Shown: positions 11,604 through 23,265 of the stretch, one piece after another
Position numbering within the stretch: position 1 is the first letter of the stretch
Layout of the letters: each line of letters starts with the position of its first letter
From: Tamarix chinensis
Taxonomy: Eukaryota; Streptophyta; Magnoliopsida; Caryophyllales; Tamaricaceae
Length of the DNA: 64,000 bases
Direction: 5' to 3'
NCBI GenBank assembly: GCA_030549775.1
Contig: CM060175.1
Location: forward strand, 81,700,245-81,764,244
Made by a program: the position numbers and the translations under genes
The notes under the pieces: generated by a model
The model's database searches: none
What the model was told of the DNA's origin: nothing
The model's input: only the letters and a program-made list of their open reading frames with translations

Positions 11604-13770
11604 CTAATGTATGAGTTAAAGATTATATTTATCAATTATCCATTTCTCAATCTTTAATGGATTTTCTAACTCCAAATAACACATATATTCTTCATCATAT
11701 GGCTTAACATCATTGTTGTTATGTAATATACAGAGATATGCTTCATAAAGCATGTTATAGTCTGCATGCCCAAATTATTTGCCCTTAATACCATGTCTTT
11801 TGAGTTTCCTTGCATACCAGAACTTAAGAATACTAAGAGCGTTAGCATTGGACAAATAATTTGTGAAAAATTCAATTACCTCTTCTACTAGGTAACATTC
11901 AATAATGCATCTTTTTGGTCAATATAGACTCTTCATGTAAAATTTTACCAACTTCATAAACCATTCAAATGAGTGCATCTAGTACCTATGAGAAACTCCT
12001 AAAATTTTTACCTCATAAACGAAGTGAATGGTTAGATACACTATAATGTCAAAGAATGAGGGAGGAAAGTACATTTCAAGCTAGCACAAAGTCACAACAA
12101 TCCCTCCTTGAAAGGTATCAAAATTATCAAGGTATATGAATTTGGAGCAGATGATGTTGAATAACTAACAAAGCCTAGTGATAGTGATTCGAACATGCTT
12201 TGGTAAAATTCTCCATATGGATATTGACATCAAATGTTACATCAAAATATGACAACTATAAGACTTCATGTTAATTAGTTTCAACTCTTTCATCGACACT
12301 AGCTTTCTAACATTTGAAGAATACCCTTTTGGAACCTTGACACTATTAAGGAATTCACAATACGGCAAACATGTTCTTCCTCCATTGTCTCGTGGTGCTA
12401 GTTCATATCTAATGCCCATTTCCTCCATATCCAATTGATCATTAATGCCATCTTTATTTTTTCATGGAGCATTAAGTAATGTACCAACAATGCTATTACA
12501 TATATATTTTTTCAATATGCATTACATCGAGGACATGCCTCACATATAGAGATTCTTAATACAGAAGGTTGAAGAATATAGATATCTTTTTCCAACCAAC
12601 TAATGAAGTATTATCTTTATTCGTTTTCCCAAACTACAACTTCAAATATGTTATCTTTAAATACAATTGTATACCCATCAACTGAATTGGATCATACCCT
12701 TCTTCTAGGAAGCCACTAAGAGCATTCCTTTGCCTATGGTAATGAAGATTATTTAGTAAAAATCTAAGGTACCCAAGAAAAGTAGTTTTCAGGCCATGTC
12801 TTTACTAAACAAATGAAGTATTCTCCTCACATTTTGAGTATGCATAATGAGCTTTCATATTATAACCCAACAAGGTGCCATATGTCAGAAAATTGCTTAT
12901 AGTATAGAATAACATTACTCTTAAAGTGAATTTTTTTTTACCATATACATCAAATACTTCAGCACCCATGTCCTATAAAACTTTAAATCATCAATGAAAG
13001 GCATCAAATAAACATCAATATCATTCACCAATTGGTTTGGCCCCAAAATGAGTAAAGAAAAAAATCATACAGTTGTCTTCATATAGAGCCACGTGATAGA
13101 TTGCATATAACCAAAATCACCAGCCATATATTATGTATGCCTTGATTCTAGCAATTCATATTTTATAGAAAAAATGCAAGACACCATTTCATTGGTTCTT
13201 TTCCAAATTCAAGAAGCAAGCCATCAATCATCATCCATTGTAGAGAGTTAGATAGATGTCTCAAAAGCCTATCACCTATCTTCTCATCATCATGCCATAT
13301 CAAGTTCTTTACATCTTGGATATTATTAAACATCTACCTAAATCTTGGTATAATAGGAAAATACTATAACACCTTAGATGGCACCTTATTCTTCTCATAT
13401 CGTGGTATTTTGCATTCATGATTAGGACAATTATCTAAAGATGCATATTTATTATGAAATAAAATACAATCATTTGGTAATGCATGCATCTTCTCATAAC
13501 TCATATTCATAAATGAAAGGATCTTCTTTGCTTCATAAGTACAATCGGATATAACGTTATCATCGAGAAGCATATTTTTCACACGTGTTAACAATTCCAT
13601 GAAACTCTTATCACTCCATCTATTACATGTTTTTATGTTTTACAACCTTAAAGCACTAAAAAATATAGTAAACATCTTACAATCACCATACAAAGGTTTT
13701 TTCTAAGTCATTCAATAGCTTTTCAAATATTTTTGGACAAGTATAAACACTTTTCTCAACCTTCATTATT
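11604..13770 (-). pseudogene. CACTA TNP2 transposase, N-terminal and central remnant
   Basis: At 13620-13364 the minus strand reads RWSDKSFMELLTRVKNML, then YEAKKILSFMNMSYEKMHALPNDCILF and a CPNHECKIPRY zinc-ligand-like stretch. This is the standard TNP2 entry: W-S-x-K-S-F, EAKK, Y-x-K-I-H-A-C-P-N-D-C. The HACPNDC Cys has become HALPNDC. At 12434-12237 comes CLPYCEFLNSVKVPKGYSSNVRKLVSMKELKLINMKSYSCHILM, equivalent to the V-P-D-G/Y-x-S-N..K-S-H-D-x-H block. At 11880-11640 comes a decayed KFWYARKLKRHGIKGK (RHEGRL-G-GT-G-K) followed by YEAYLCILHNN..PY..EY. Frameshifts and stops are numerous. The 3' part of the gene is at 7.3-8.0 kb beyond the solo LTR. Confidence 0.8.
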
Positions 13771-16700
13771 GTCAAATGAAGGCTTAGTACTAGACCGCCA
13801 CACTTAGTACCAGACCGGTTTCCTTCTGTCGTTCTAGTATCAAGTGCTAAGGCTTAAAAGGAAAGAACATATTTTACACAAAACCAATTTGTAAGACTAA
13901 ATCATAGTATCACATTAAATTACATTACAAGAATAAAATCTACTATTACTAGTTACAAAAATAAAATCATTACATAAGGAAATATTAAAGTTTAAAGGAT
14001 AAAACCCAAAAGCTTCCTATATAGTCCTTACGCTTTTACCCGAAAAGAACTTAAATAGCAACTACAGGCTAACCTACAAGGGATAGTGTCCATTGAATAG
14101 GTAGGGGCCCATAAAAGGAACCCTTCAACACTATAGCACTGAGTAACTCTTTATACAGAACTAAAAGGTAGGGCCTGCATGCAACACATCATTCAAACAT
14201 AAGAACAATAACATACAAAATGCATAGAAATAAACACAACAAATATTGGATGGACCTGTACCGCAAGAATCATATATCACAAAGTCCATTTAATTAGCAT
14301 TTCTAGCACTTACCAAGAGAGCATCCAAGAAAAGCTCTTTGTAGTATAGTTACAAGTGTCTAACCACACACCATCAACACATACTACCACTCAACCCATG
14401 ACAGGTACCAAAGCCACAATTATACCAACAACAAATTATTATGGTGATATCAACATTATCTGGACTTAAGGCATTAATTAAATATTATACACGATCATCT
14501 CTCATATTATATCCATATGAGTGTAGGAACCCCACTATTATAAATGGTGGATTAGAAATACTACTACAAGGAAGAACAAACTCAGTTGCTATTATTTATC
14601 GGTGGATTAGTCTCTAGGACAAAATGCTCTGGGCCACTATTATTGCTGGTGGATCAGTCTGGCCTCGACTCAAGTGGTATTCTATTGTAAGTTATTAGTG
14701 TCCTCCCTATGATTTGTTAACACCCAAGGCTTGGTTTATTGAGCTTAGGATGCCCCATTTATAGCCGGTGGATCAAAAATACAACTCTAAAACATAATGC
14801 ACCTGACGGTTATCATTTATCAGTGGATCGGTCTCTAGGACAAAATGCTCCTGGCTACTATTTTTGTCAGTGGATCGATCTAGGCCTAGCTCAATAATAT
14901 TCTACTTTAAGTGATTAGTATTTTTTTATTAAATTATTTTATTAATTCCATTTATTTAACTCAAGGGAGAGATCATAAACTCGGAGAAATAAAGGTATAT
15001 TAGTCATACTAGCGCATAGAAACAACATAGTACCCTCCAGCTATCAACCCAGAGACACAAAGGTACTTTGGTCGCACTGGTGCATGAGGATACACATTAT
15101 CGTACCGACAAGGACACCTAATCCATAAGTAAGTATACCTTCTAAATAGGTCCGTAGAACTAAATAGATTAAGATGTAAGGTCTGACATAGGCACTAAGG
15201 CGCACCAACAAAATCTAGAATGATCGTGGGCTAAACTATGTCTTTAAGGTATCGACACCTAAAGAGCCACTATTCCCGATTTTGAGGTCTTCCACTTTAA
15301 GTGTTAGCGTCTTAATTAAGGTGACCTCGAGAAACACATCAATAAAATACTTAATCATTTTTATTTGTTTCCATTATTATTAAGTAATCATTATCAGTAT
15401 TACTGTCCATACTAACTTAAACAGTCCACTAAGGCCATCTTAGTTTCCAATTCTTATACTTAGGCACCTTAGGTCAAAATGATTAAAATGATCAAAATGC
15501 CCCTAAGGTTAAGCCTTCCTCTTATCATTTACTTCCATCACATATTCACTTTTATTCATCAAGAAGCTATAATAGGTTATCGTATCATGATTATACTAAT
15601 GATTATGAAATCAAATACCCTACACACCCAATGATCATTGAACACATAAATCCTAACATGCACTTCTAGCATAATCAACACACATTTCCATGCATAATTA
15701 ATAATTAAGGCATATATTGTATGGTTATAAAATTAACATCATAACACATCTTTAATTACCCACTCAACCCTAAACCATGCATTTTCTTTATAATACACTC
15801 TAATTTACTAAAATGCCCATATCCTTATAATATACATAATTATACTTAAAAAAGTGATACTAAGGCTATAAACCTTTATTCTATTATTTAACATCACTTA
15901 TAACTTATTATGAAGGTTTATTAGATCAATTACCATGTTATACGCAAATTACCGATTTATCCTTTTATACTTACAAAATTATTAAAATAACCTCCTTAGT
16001 TGTAAAATTACCAAATTACCCCCTCTTACTTGTAAAATTACCAAATTACCCTTCATGTTTTTATAATTACCAAAATACCCTCCATACTTGTATAACTACC
16101 AAAATACTCGCCATACTTGTATAACTACCAAAATACCCTCTATACTTGTATAATTACTAAAATACCCTTTATACTTGTATAATTACCAAAATACCCTTTT
16201 TAGTTGTTAAATTACCAAGATATCCTTCCTACTTATGAAATTACCAAAATACCCTTTTCTCATGTAAAATTTTCAAACTACCCTTATTACTTATTGATTT
16301 TCCAAATTACCCCTTTCTCATGTAGATTTACCGAACTACCTTTCTTACTTATTAATTTACCAAATTACCCATTTCTCACACAAATTTACCAAACTACCCT
16401 TCTTACTTATTAAATTATCAAAGTATCCTTCTTACTTATTAAATTACCAAATTGCCCCTTTCTCATACCAAAATTACTAAAATACTCTAACACATAAAAT
16501 ATTAACACCCATGGTCCACATGCATCATCTAACACCACAAACCTTTATTAGTCATTATTAATTCCCACTATCACCTACCATGCACATTTATTTAGGTTAC
16601 TTCCTATGCATAAATAAAATTACTAAAATACCCCTAGGGCTTATATTAGCATCATTTCTACCACAAGTGGCCCTATTTACTTATCATGACATGTACATGT

Positions 16701-18581
16701 ATCTAATATCAATATTAACAACACAGCTCCCTTTTCTTAACGACCATTTCTACTCATATCCATTCATATAATATAGCATGCTTTTCATTCCATTTTCCAA
16801 CATACATTACAAATCATGATATGCTTAACAACACTTAATATGCACACAAACCACATTCCAAAATTCTAATATGCTAGCATAATGCAATTCCATATATTTT
16901 AGTAGGATATAATGATTACCTTATTTTTGGCAACAACTAAACTTTATAGGTACCCCGATAAAAATCTTAAGCTTTATTAGTAAAATTTTTTACCTAAGAA
17001 TAATATCAAAATTAGTATATTAGTAGTAGAAAATTAAAAGAATAGATTTTTATCAAAAAGCTTATTAAAGACATGTTAATACTTATACCTCAAAGTTTAG
17101 TAAAATAAACTTAGACATATAGCAACACACATGCTACCCATGCAACTTGAGGAGACATGCATGAAGGGCAGAAACATGGAGGAGTAAGGGTTAGATAGAA
17201 GTGGTGGAAAAAGGGCTCAGTGGTGGCTTGTGGAGGGAAGTTGGTGTAGTAGCGGGGTGTAGGAAGGGTGGTAAAGTGTAGGTGGTGGCTGGGGGTTGAA
17301 GAGTGGCAGCTTGAGGTGGCGAAAACGGTAGTGGCAAGGGCTAGAATATAAGTGCAAGAAAGAGAGAAGAATAAGAAGGAAGGAAAAAGAAGAGGTGGCA
17401 AAAGAGGGGAGACAACAGTGCAAGATGGCAGTGTAGGGTGGGGTTGAAAGGAGAAGAAGAGAAAAAGGAAGGGGAGAGTGTGCTATAAGGGCGTGTGGTG
17501 GCTACTGGGTGGTGTAAGGAGGAACCAGGGGAGTCAAGGGAGTTAGAGTGGTAGTTGGTTGGGGGACGGAAACAATGGTTAGGAGAAGTGAAGTAAAAAA
17601 AAAGGAGGAGAAGAAGGAGGAAAGAAAGGAGAAAAGAGGGCTCGACAGGGGGGAGGCTCGAGGAGGGGAGAAGTTGGGCAGAGGAGAAGAAGAGAAGGAG
17701 AAGAAAAAGAAGAGGGAAATGAGGGCGGGTAGGGTCATGCAAGGTAGATGGGTGTAGGGGGTTTCCAGGTCGGTCGTGTAGGGTGTTAGGGAGAGGGAGA
17801 AGAAAGGGGAAGTGGAAGGCACATGAGAGGGTTGTGCAGGGGGTGTGTAGGGCTAAAAATTAAAGAAAATGGATGGGAGAGAGAGAGAGAGAGAGTAGTT
17901 CGTATACGTGCATATGGGGGAAAGAGTTGCAGATATGGGAGATAAGGGGGTTGTTTGGTTTGATGTAGAAATGAAAGAAGAAGAAAAAAGGGGGACGCAA
18001 GCCAGTAGGGTGCGAAGAAAAGAAAGATGGGCAAGTTGGCCTGTGTGAGGGGGAGGAGAGAAAAAAAAAGGAAAAAAAAAAAGAAAAGAGGGTTGGGATG
18101 GCCCAACTAGGGGAAAAAGAAGGAAGGTGGAGGACTTGGACGGTGAGGGTGGGTGGCTAGGAGGAAGGATAACAAGAGAAATAAGCGGCCTAACGGGGAA
18201 AGAAAAAGAAAGGGAGAGATCCAATCGACTGAAGGAAAGGAGAAAAGATAGAAAAAAGAGAAAGAAAAAGGAAAGAGCGGAAAATAAAAAATAAAATAAT
18301 TTTTAGAATTAGGATTAGAAATTATTTTAATAAATTTATTTATTTAAAATGTAAGGTATTAATTTGAGAGGATAATTTTAGTAAAATTATGGTTTGCAAA
18401 TTTATTTAAATAAAAAGAGTATGATAAATTAATAAAATATTTATTTTAATTTATTAAATGATCATATCCATTTTTATAATTCAAAGGTCCACAAAATAAT
18501 TACATTAATAATTTAAGATTATATTATTTTTAATAAGGATTAATTATTAAATTTTAGGTTTTAAAATTTTGGGGTATTACA
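13771..18581 (-). mobile_element. 3' LTR of minus-strand LTR retrotransposon (5' side of LTR on plus truncated)
   Basis: The right end is TTTTGGGGTATTACA at 18581. The left part (from about 13785) matches the LTR at 20194-20448, including CTAAGGCTTAAAA and TTACATTACAAGAATAAAATC. The first roughly 90-150 bases of the LTR are missing where it abuts the CACTA TNP2 remnant, so the left boundary is approximate. Landmarks shared with the LTR at 23266-27120 include ACCTAATCC..AAGTA..ATACC near 15115 and GAGGTCTTCCACTTTA near 15280. A purine-rich block (17.2-18.3 kb) holds long open frames but only low-complexity Ser/Pro/Leu translation. There is no gene I believe. Confidence 0.75.
15990..16465. repeat. 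About 29-bp minisatellite-like array inside LTR
   Basis: Degenerate units of the form CCATACTTGTATAACTACCA followed by AAATACCCT repeat with a period near 29 bp, best preserved at 16080-16200. The complement appears at 1-200 in the oppositely oriented LTR. Confidence 0.7.
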
Positions 18582-20193
18582 TCACTACCCTTTTAAAGAA
18601 AAAACTTTGTCCTTGAAGTTTACACTTTACTACCAGGGATACACAAGAGGAATCCTAGGGTACTCAGGGTAACTACCCCCTTAAGAGTAAACCTGTTTGA
18701 CCAAAAGGTGTCCAAGGAAATAAACATTACATTCATCTAGTGGTCTGAAAATAGTTAAGAGGAAATTGGTGGTATACTGGAAGAAGACGCGTCGAGATCG
18801 ATCACTTGCTCATCTACTCTAGTTGGAGTGATTAAACAGGTTACTTCAAGCATTATATTCTACTAAACCAATTGTCACTAGGACTGCTAAATTCTATCAC
18901 AGGGTGTATTGTAGCACTCAAAGCTTCTATATCCAAGCTGACCACAGCCGTGGCACTACACCAGCTTCCCTATGCAATCCTTACTCGGGTGATCTCTTCT
19001 AGAACGACAACAATGGTAGTGTCAGACTGGTCTCTTACTAGCCTTTCCATAGGAAGTACTCTAACTCTTCTAATGTAAAACCCTAAATTGAGGTTGATGC
19101 TGAACCCACAAAGCCTTGCTACTGAGACAATTATTCTTCCCTCTAAAGTCTGGCTCTATGTTCTTCCTCTTGCCTAAGATGGAAGTATGCTATTGGACCA
19201 AGGCATCGGTGACACATGCTCGTTCGTACAAGGTAGACAAGTCATGGGAAATGGCCGCACCCATCATGCTCCAGATGTTGAAGTGGATTCCTTACTCCAA
19301 CTAGAAGACCACTATAGTCTCACTAGCTACTATGCCCAGAGAGAACCTTAGTAGTTCCGTGAATTATGCATAGTATTTTCTAACTGAAAAACTACCTTGT
19401 GTTAGCTCCATGAACCCCTTAAGCTTGGACCTCTTGAGACTCTCAGTGTAGAAGTGTGTGCAGATTGTAATCTTGAAGTCTTCTAAAGATGTTGATTGTC
19501 CTCATTGAGCTTGGAAGTCTTCCCTCTAAGTGTCAACTAGTCCTCAGAGGAAGTATATTGTGATGTTCATCCTTTATTCCTTGGGTAGGTGATCGCCTCA
19601 AAGGTTCTATCGAAATTTCATATCTAGCCTTCTAGGATCATAGGGTCTTCTTTCCCATCATAGGTTGAAGGTCAATGATGTGAGACTCTATCGAGCCAAT
19701 CCTCTCCAATGCCCACCTATAGGTGGCATGGAGGCAAAGCAGGTTGAGGCTAAGACACCAAGGAGCACTAAGATAACCCCATAATTGTCTCGAATTCTCT
19801 TTATAGATTGTCGATGCATCCATTTATGGCTATGTCAAGTTTGTTACAAAACAAAAGCATGTTAAGAAAAGTGCTATTTCTTAAGCTAAATGACCCATTC
19901 CAAGGGTTACTTAATCTACCCATACACAAACTCACAAGATTAATTCGGGTTTTAAAACACATTAGGAAAGAAAGAAAATCCCTTTTCTGATTAAAATGTT
20001 TAGGGTTATGAGATTTGGGTTCTTAATTGAAACCCTATTCTTAGCAACCAAAACTCAGATACCTGATTGTGGTATAAACTTAAAACCATTTAAAACTCAA
20101 AAATTTTAGCAAAATGTTCTGATACTAACTAGTAGTATTAGTCCAGACTATTTAAAATCGAAAAAGATTTTTTAAAACGCTCTAACACCAACT
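18582..20193 (-). pseudogene. Gag-like internal remnant of LTR retrotransposon, pol deleted
   Basis: Only 1.6 kb lies between the two LTRs. On minus, a zinc-knuckle-like CHGCGQLGYRSFECYN is encoded at 18955-18914. It fits C-x2-C-x4-H-x4-C with the His changed to Tyr, which suggests a gag nucleocapsid. Upstream on minus (19.8-19.0 kb) is a broken gag-like frame with stops in every frame. No protease, reverse transcriptase, RNase H or integrase motif can be seen, so pol has been deleted. The element cannot move by itself. The zinc knuckle is the only motif I can name; the Ty3/gypsy assignment is inference from LTR style and primer site. Confidence 0.55.
20179..20190 (-). other. Primer-binding site (initiator tRNA-Met type), degenerate
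   Basis: GCTCTAACACCA differs at two of twelve positions from GCTCTGATACCA, the reverse complement of the common plant retrotransposon primer site TGGTATCAGAGC. It sits 3 bases from the LTR start at 20194, which fixes the element on the minus strand. Confidence 0.65.
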
Positions 20194-20448
20194 TATAACA
20201 TCCCCAAAATTTACTATTAAAAATTTTATTTTATTAAAATTGAGCGGAATCAATTACACTAAATTTTGGAGATACTACCGCCACATGGAGATACTACCGC
20301 CACATGTACTACTAAATAGTTTCCTTCCACCATTCTAGTACCAATTGCTAAGGCTTAAAATAATATATATATTACACAAAACCAAATTATAAAACTAAAT
20401 TAGAGTAGCACATTAAATTACATTACAAGAATAAAATCCAATAAAAAA
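20194..20448 (-). mobile_element. 5' LTR of the same retrotransposon, truncated
   Basis: Starts TATAACATCCCC (mutated TGTAACATCCCC) next to the primer site. It matches the LTR at 13.8-18.6 kb through TTACATTACAAGAATAAAATC, then stops abruptly at the Cassandra LTR. Most of the roughly 4-kb LTR is missing on the far side, so a deletion accompanied or followed the Cassandra insertion. Confidence 0.7.
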
Positions 20449-20756
20449 TATAATATCCCAAATTAAGAAGAGTATTATAAGGATTGATCTAAATACTTAT
20501 ATGAACATGGTATACCATCCTTTTGGGTGATTTCATCCTAAGAACTCCACCATTAAACGTGTCGGCCGTGAAATAATTTTTAGGATGGGTGACCCCTCTA
20601 GGAAGTTTCGGAATTTTTCTAAAATTGTTTTCGGAAAGTGCTTAAGTAAGGACAAAGCACGCTAAAAGAATTTATGTTGATCTGTGGGCCCAGTTGATGA
20701 ATCCAAAATCACTCCAAGGTAGCCCTTGAGTGGTCATATCAACTCGGGATATTATA
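20449..20756 (+). mobile_element. Cassandra-type TRIM solo LTR carrying a 5S rRNA-like segment
   Basis: Bounded by TATAATATCCC and its inverse GGGATATTATA, about 308 bp. The middle reads CTTTTGGG, AGAACTCCACCATTAAACGTG, then TAGGATGGGTGACCCCTCTA and GGAAGTTTCGG. This tracks 5S rRNA (AGAACTCCGCAGTTAAGCGTG .. AGGATGGGTGACCTCCCGGGAAGT) as carried in Cassandra LTRs, followed by the typical GTGGGCCC segment near 20686. Length and layout fit Cassandra LTRs (about 240-350 bp). No target duplication was found. It lies between a truncated LTR and a MULE remnant. It is not a functional 5S gene. Confidence 0.8.
20520..20610 (+). pseudogene. 5S rRNA-like segment within Cassandra LTR
   Basis: About 90 bases matching the central and 3' part of 5S rRNA, including the region of the internal pol III promoter (GTTAAGCGTG to ATTAAACGTG, GGATGGGTGACC kept). 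Several substitutions make it degenerate. Confidence 0.7.
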
Positions 20757-20779
20757 CATAATACTGAGAGGTTTCATTA

Positions 20780-21190
20780 AGTCATCTACGATTTCCCATG
20801 GTCCTATAATGTCAAAGTAATGATGCTCCCATGGATGGAATCATGGTATAATGTTGTGGGTAATGGAAAATTTGGATTTATAGTAGTTACACTACAACTC
20901 TTGGGTAGCAAAGAAGAATGATTAAATGTTAGAGTCATGATATAGGGAATTGGTGACCCATAAAGAATTATATGAGCACGATTTTGTATATCCTATTGAT
21001 GAAAAAATGTATCACTTGATCCATTGGAGGAGGTTATCTCTAATAGAGAAATGACGTTAGAAACCTAACTTTGGATATCTGTTTGTAACAACGTATAATG
21101 TGGCATTTGTTTACCTGAGTCATCAAGGATCGATTACATGTTTACTGCATAGAGATCCCCCTAACAATTGATAGCCTAATTGGATCATTA
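20780..21190 (+). pseudogene. OTU-like cysteine protease domain remnant of MULE (copy 2)
   Basis: Plus-strand translation gives WYNVVGNGKFGFIVVTLQLLGSKEE (near 20850-20925), then in other frames THKELYEHDFVYPID, IHWRR and YNVAFVYLSHQGS. This parallels the OTU domains fused to plant MULE transposases: V-x-G-D-G-N-C-G-F-R, then W-x-x-VR, Y, I-A-x-Y-N-V. The catalytic Cys of DGNCGF is Phe here (NGKFGF). Several stops and frameshifts are present. It faces the PMD gene on the minus strand (21.7-23.2 kb), the same convergent layout as the second MULE at 55-61 kb. The transposase part that should lie to the left is gone, replaced by the Cassandra and retrotransposon sequences. Confidence 0.65.
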
Positions 21191-21757
21191 TCAACTCAAA
21201 TATCAACAATTTATTGAACTAAGTATCAATATGTCACTTACTTCATTTGCATATAGTTTTATTTATACTATATTATTCACACTAATGTTATGATACTTTG
21301 TATGGTTGTATATGACTTTGATGGAAACCTTAATGTTACCACCTATATCTAATCGGCGGTACAAGTATGCTGATCCAGGAATTTTTAAATGAGATAAGCC
21401 ATATCATGATCGAATTAATCTATATTAGAAAGGAATGGGTATAGTTGAAAACTAAGGGGGAAACTTTGTTGATGATTTGTTGTAACATAATGACTTTGAA
21501 TTTGTGTTACATAGTTTTTTGTAGGACTTTATGTACTTGTTGATGAATTATTAACGTATAATAAATATGTCTCATATTTACTACAAAGAGTTTGGCACAT
21601 AAACATAAATTACCAAACAAACTAAGTCATAAAAATCCATACAAATTTGAAATAAAATAACAAGCAACAAAAAGATTTAGAAAACACCACTAAGTATCCT
21701 CAACACCATCATCAACAGGGGTTTGAATGAACTCTTCTTCACTAGAGTATATATCCC

Positions 21758-23265
21758 TCAACTTCTAAAAACAATATGATATATCCATGCCCTCGTTTCT
21801 TGTGTGAACCAATAGTGATATACACCCATTAGGTGGTTATTCTTTTCCACCACTAATGGGAGATACTCATTATCAACCGGTCCTACTGAAGTTGATGTAT
21901 GATCAATTGTAGGGTTGGTCCAAAGAAGGAACCATCCTAGGTACTCAAGTGTTGAATCATGATTATAAAGATACATGTTCCACATATCACTGAAATTCAC
22001 CAAATGATAATACCACACATTCTAAAATGATGCACATATAAAGTAATCCATCTTATAATTTTTGATGTTTGCACTGTGGTATAATGCTTGGGATGGTAGA
22101 ATTAGAGAGTTACGGATGAATTGTAGAAAACCAAGCTATTTAACAACTTGATTAGACATATATGGCTCCATAATATCTATGAAGTGTATGCTACCTTGGT
22201 ATGTTGTCAAAGGATATAATGATGTAGAATCATTATAGAAGGGCATGAAGTCAGCCTACAAAGGCATGCAAAACATAGTTAATTATCATCTAAAAATTTT
22301 ACTACAATTGAAAATTATCTCCAATATTTAACTAACCTATTGCATCCTCAACATGTTAAGATGCCTCTAGTACCCAATTTGGTCTTTGAATGACTTAGGA
22401 TCACCAATCCGATGGATAGTATCCCATCTCATCACTTTAGCCTCATCTGATTTATTACAGGTATGTGGCAAAGTTCAACAAAAGTAGGAAAAATATTCAT
22501 AGGTCCATGCCTAGGGATATTTACAATACTCACGTAATAAATAACACTAACGATAAAAAAAGGGACATAAAGGAATAATGATTAGTTATGCTAGTAGATA
22601 TTATTACCTCCAAAATTGTAACACAACCCCCTAGTTGTCTACACTTAATCCTGTACATTATCCCAAGTTGCCTATATAGAAACACTAAAACACAAAATAT
22701 AATAGTCATCCAACCTAGTTTATCTACATCTACTACCAATATCAAGACTAATAAAGGGGCACAATTGCCAACCTTATCTATGAAAAATGTACAAGACAAA
22801 AAGTACCACAAATACGTCCAGACATACATCTCATCATCATCATTAACCCACTCCATCATAAGCTTACAAAGTATATCATCTAAACAAACTAATGAACCCT
22901 TTTAAATCATACCCCTAACCACCACCTCGGACTCATCAAATAGATGAGTAACTATAGAGATCATGCCATTAATAGTAGGAAATACCTCACTTGTACACTC
23001 AACTGCACTACAATTAAGACCCAAAATATAAATGGCATTGTGTAGGGTAATCATCACCTCACTAAAGGCAAAGCATAAGTCATTTGTCTCTGAGTGTCCC
23101 CTCTCAACAAAAGAGGATATTATCAAGCAATTATGGTGGCAGAAATAAGTGTCTTGTAAGTATCAAAACCCAATACACTCAATGTAATCGAATGTTACCT
23201 CCATATTGACATTGTCACAACTCACGAGGTAGTTTATCAATGCTCCTCTCATCCTTCACTAAACC
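21758..23265 (-). pseudogene. Plant mobile domain (PMD) gene of a MULE, C-terminal and central part (copy 2)
   Basis: On minus: ISSFVERGHSETNDLCFAFSEVMITL (near 23125-23050), then YAIYILGL-type sequence, IDKV and FLYRQLGIMYRIKCRQLGGC (near 22680-22620), then MEPYMSNQVVK (near 22160) and YHYWFTQETRAWIYHI (near 21800). These align block by block with the better-kept PMD gene at 55.1-57.6 kb: ERW..T.SFHMPWGEMTITL, LYRQLGMAFRADAAQLSGC, VEPHMPDRV, DWYVLITHRYI. Introns seem conserved in position. Frameshifts and stops make it a pseudogene. Its 5' part is moved to 27126 onward by the solo LTR at 23266-27120. Confidence 0.75.
23261..23265. repeat. Target-site duplication AAACC, left copy
   Basis: AAACC directly precedes TGTAACACCCCC and recurs at 27121-27125 directly after GGGGTATTACA. 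Confidence 0.85.

Larger units (their letters stand above)
2060..13770 (-). mobile_element. Decayed CACTA (En/Spm-like) DNA transposon, split by nested insertions
   Basis: Pieces of the two usual CACTA proteins occur in order on the minus strand. TNP2 transposase N-terminal and central parts lie at 13.77-11.63 kb, the DUF4216-type C-terminal part at 7.97-7.33 kb, and a Ptta/En/Spm-type second protein at about 7.15-6.60 kb. The element is interrupted by a solo LTR (8033-11598) and a LINE (2907-6261), both with target duplications that restore continuity. Stops and frameshifts are frequent, so it is dead. I could not find CACTA-type terminal repeats. The right end is lost at the junction with the LTR element near 13.77 kb, and the 2060-2890 stretch is assigned only by position. 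Confidence 0.7.

Noticed and set aside
17111..18224. Cluster of 96-133 codon frames on minus rich in Ser, Leu, Phe and Pro
   Set aside because: Products of a purine-rich block within an LTR, overlapping in all frames with no motif.
20520..20610. Functional 5S rRNA gene
   Set aside because: Only part of 5S is matched, with many changes, and it sits inside a Cassandra LTR.
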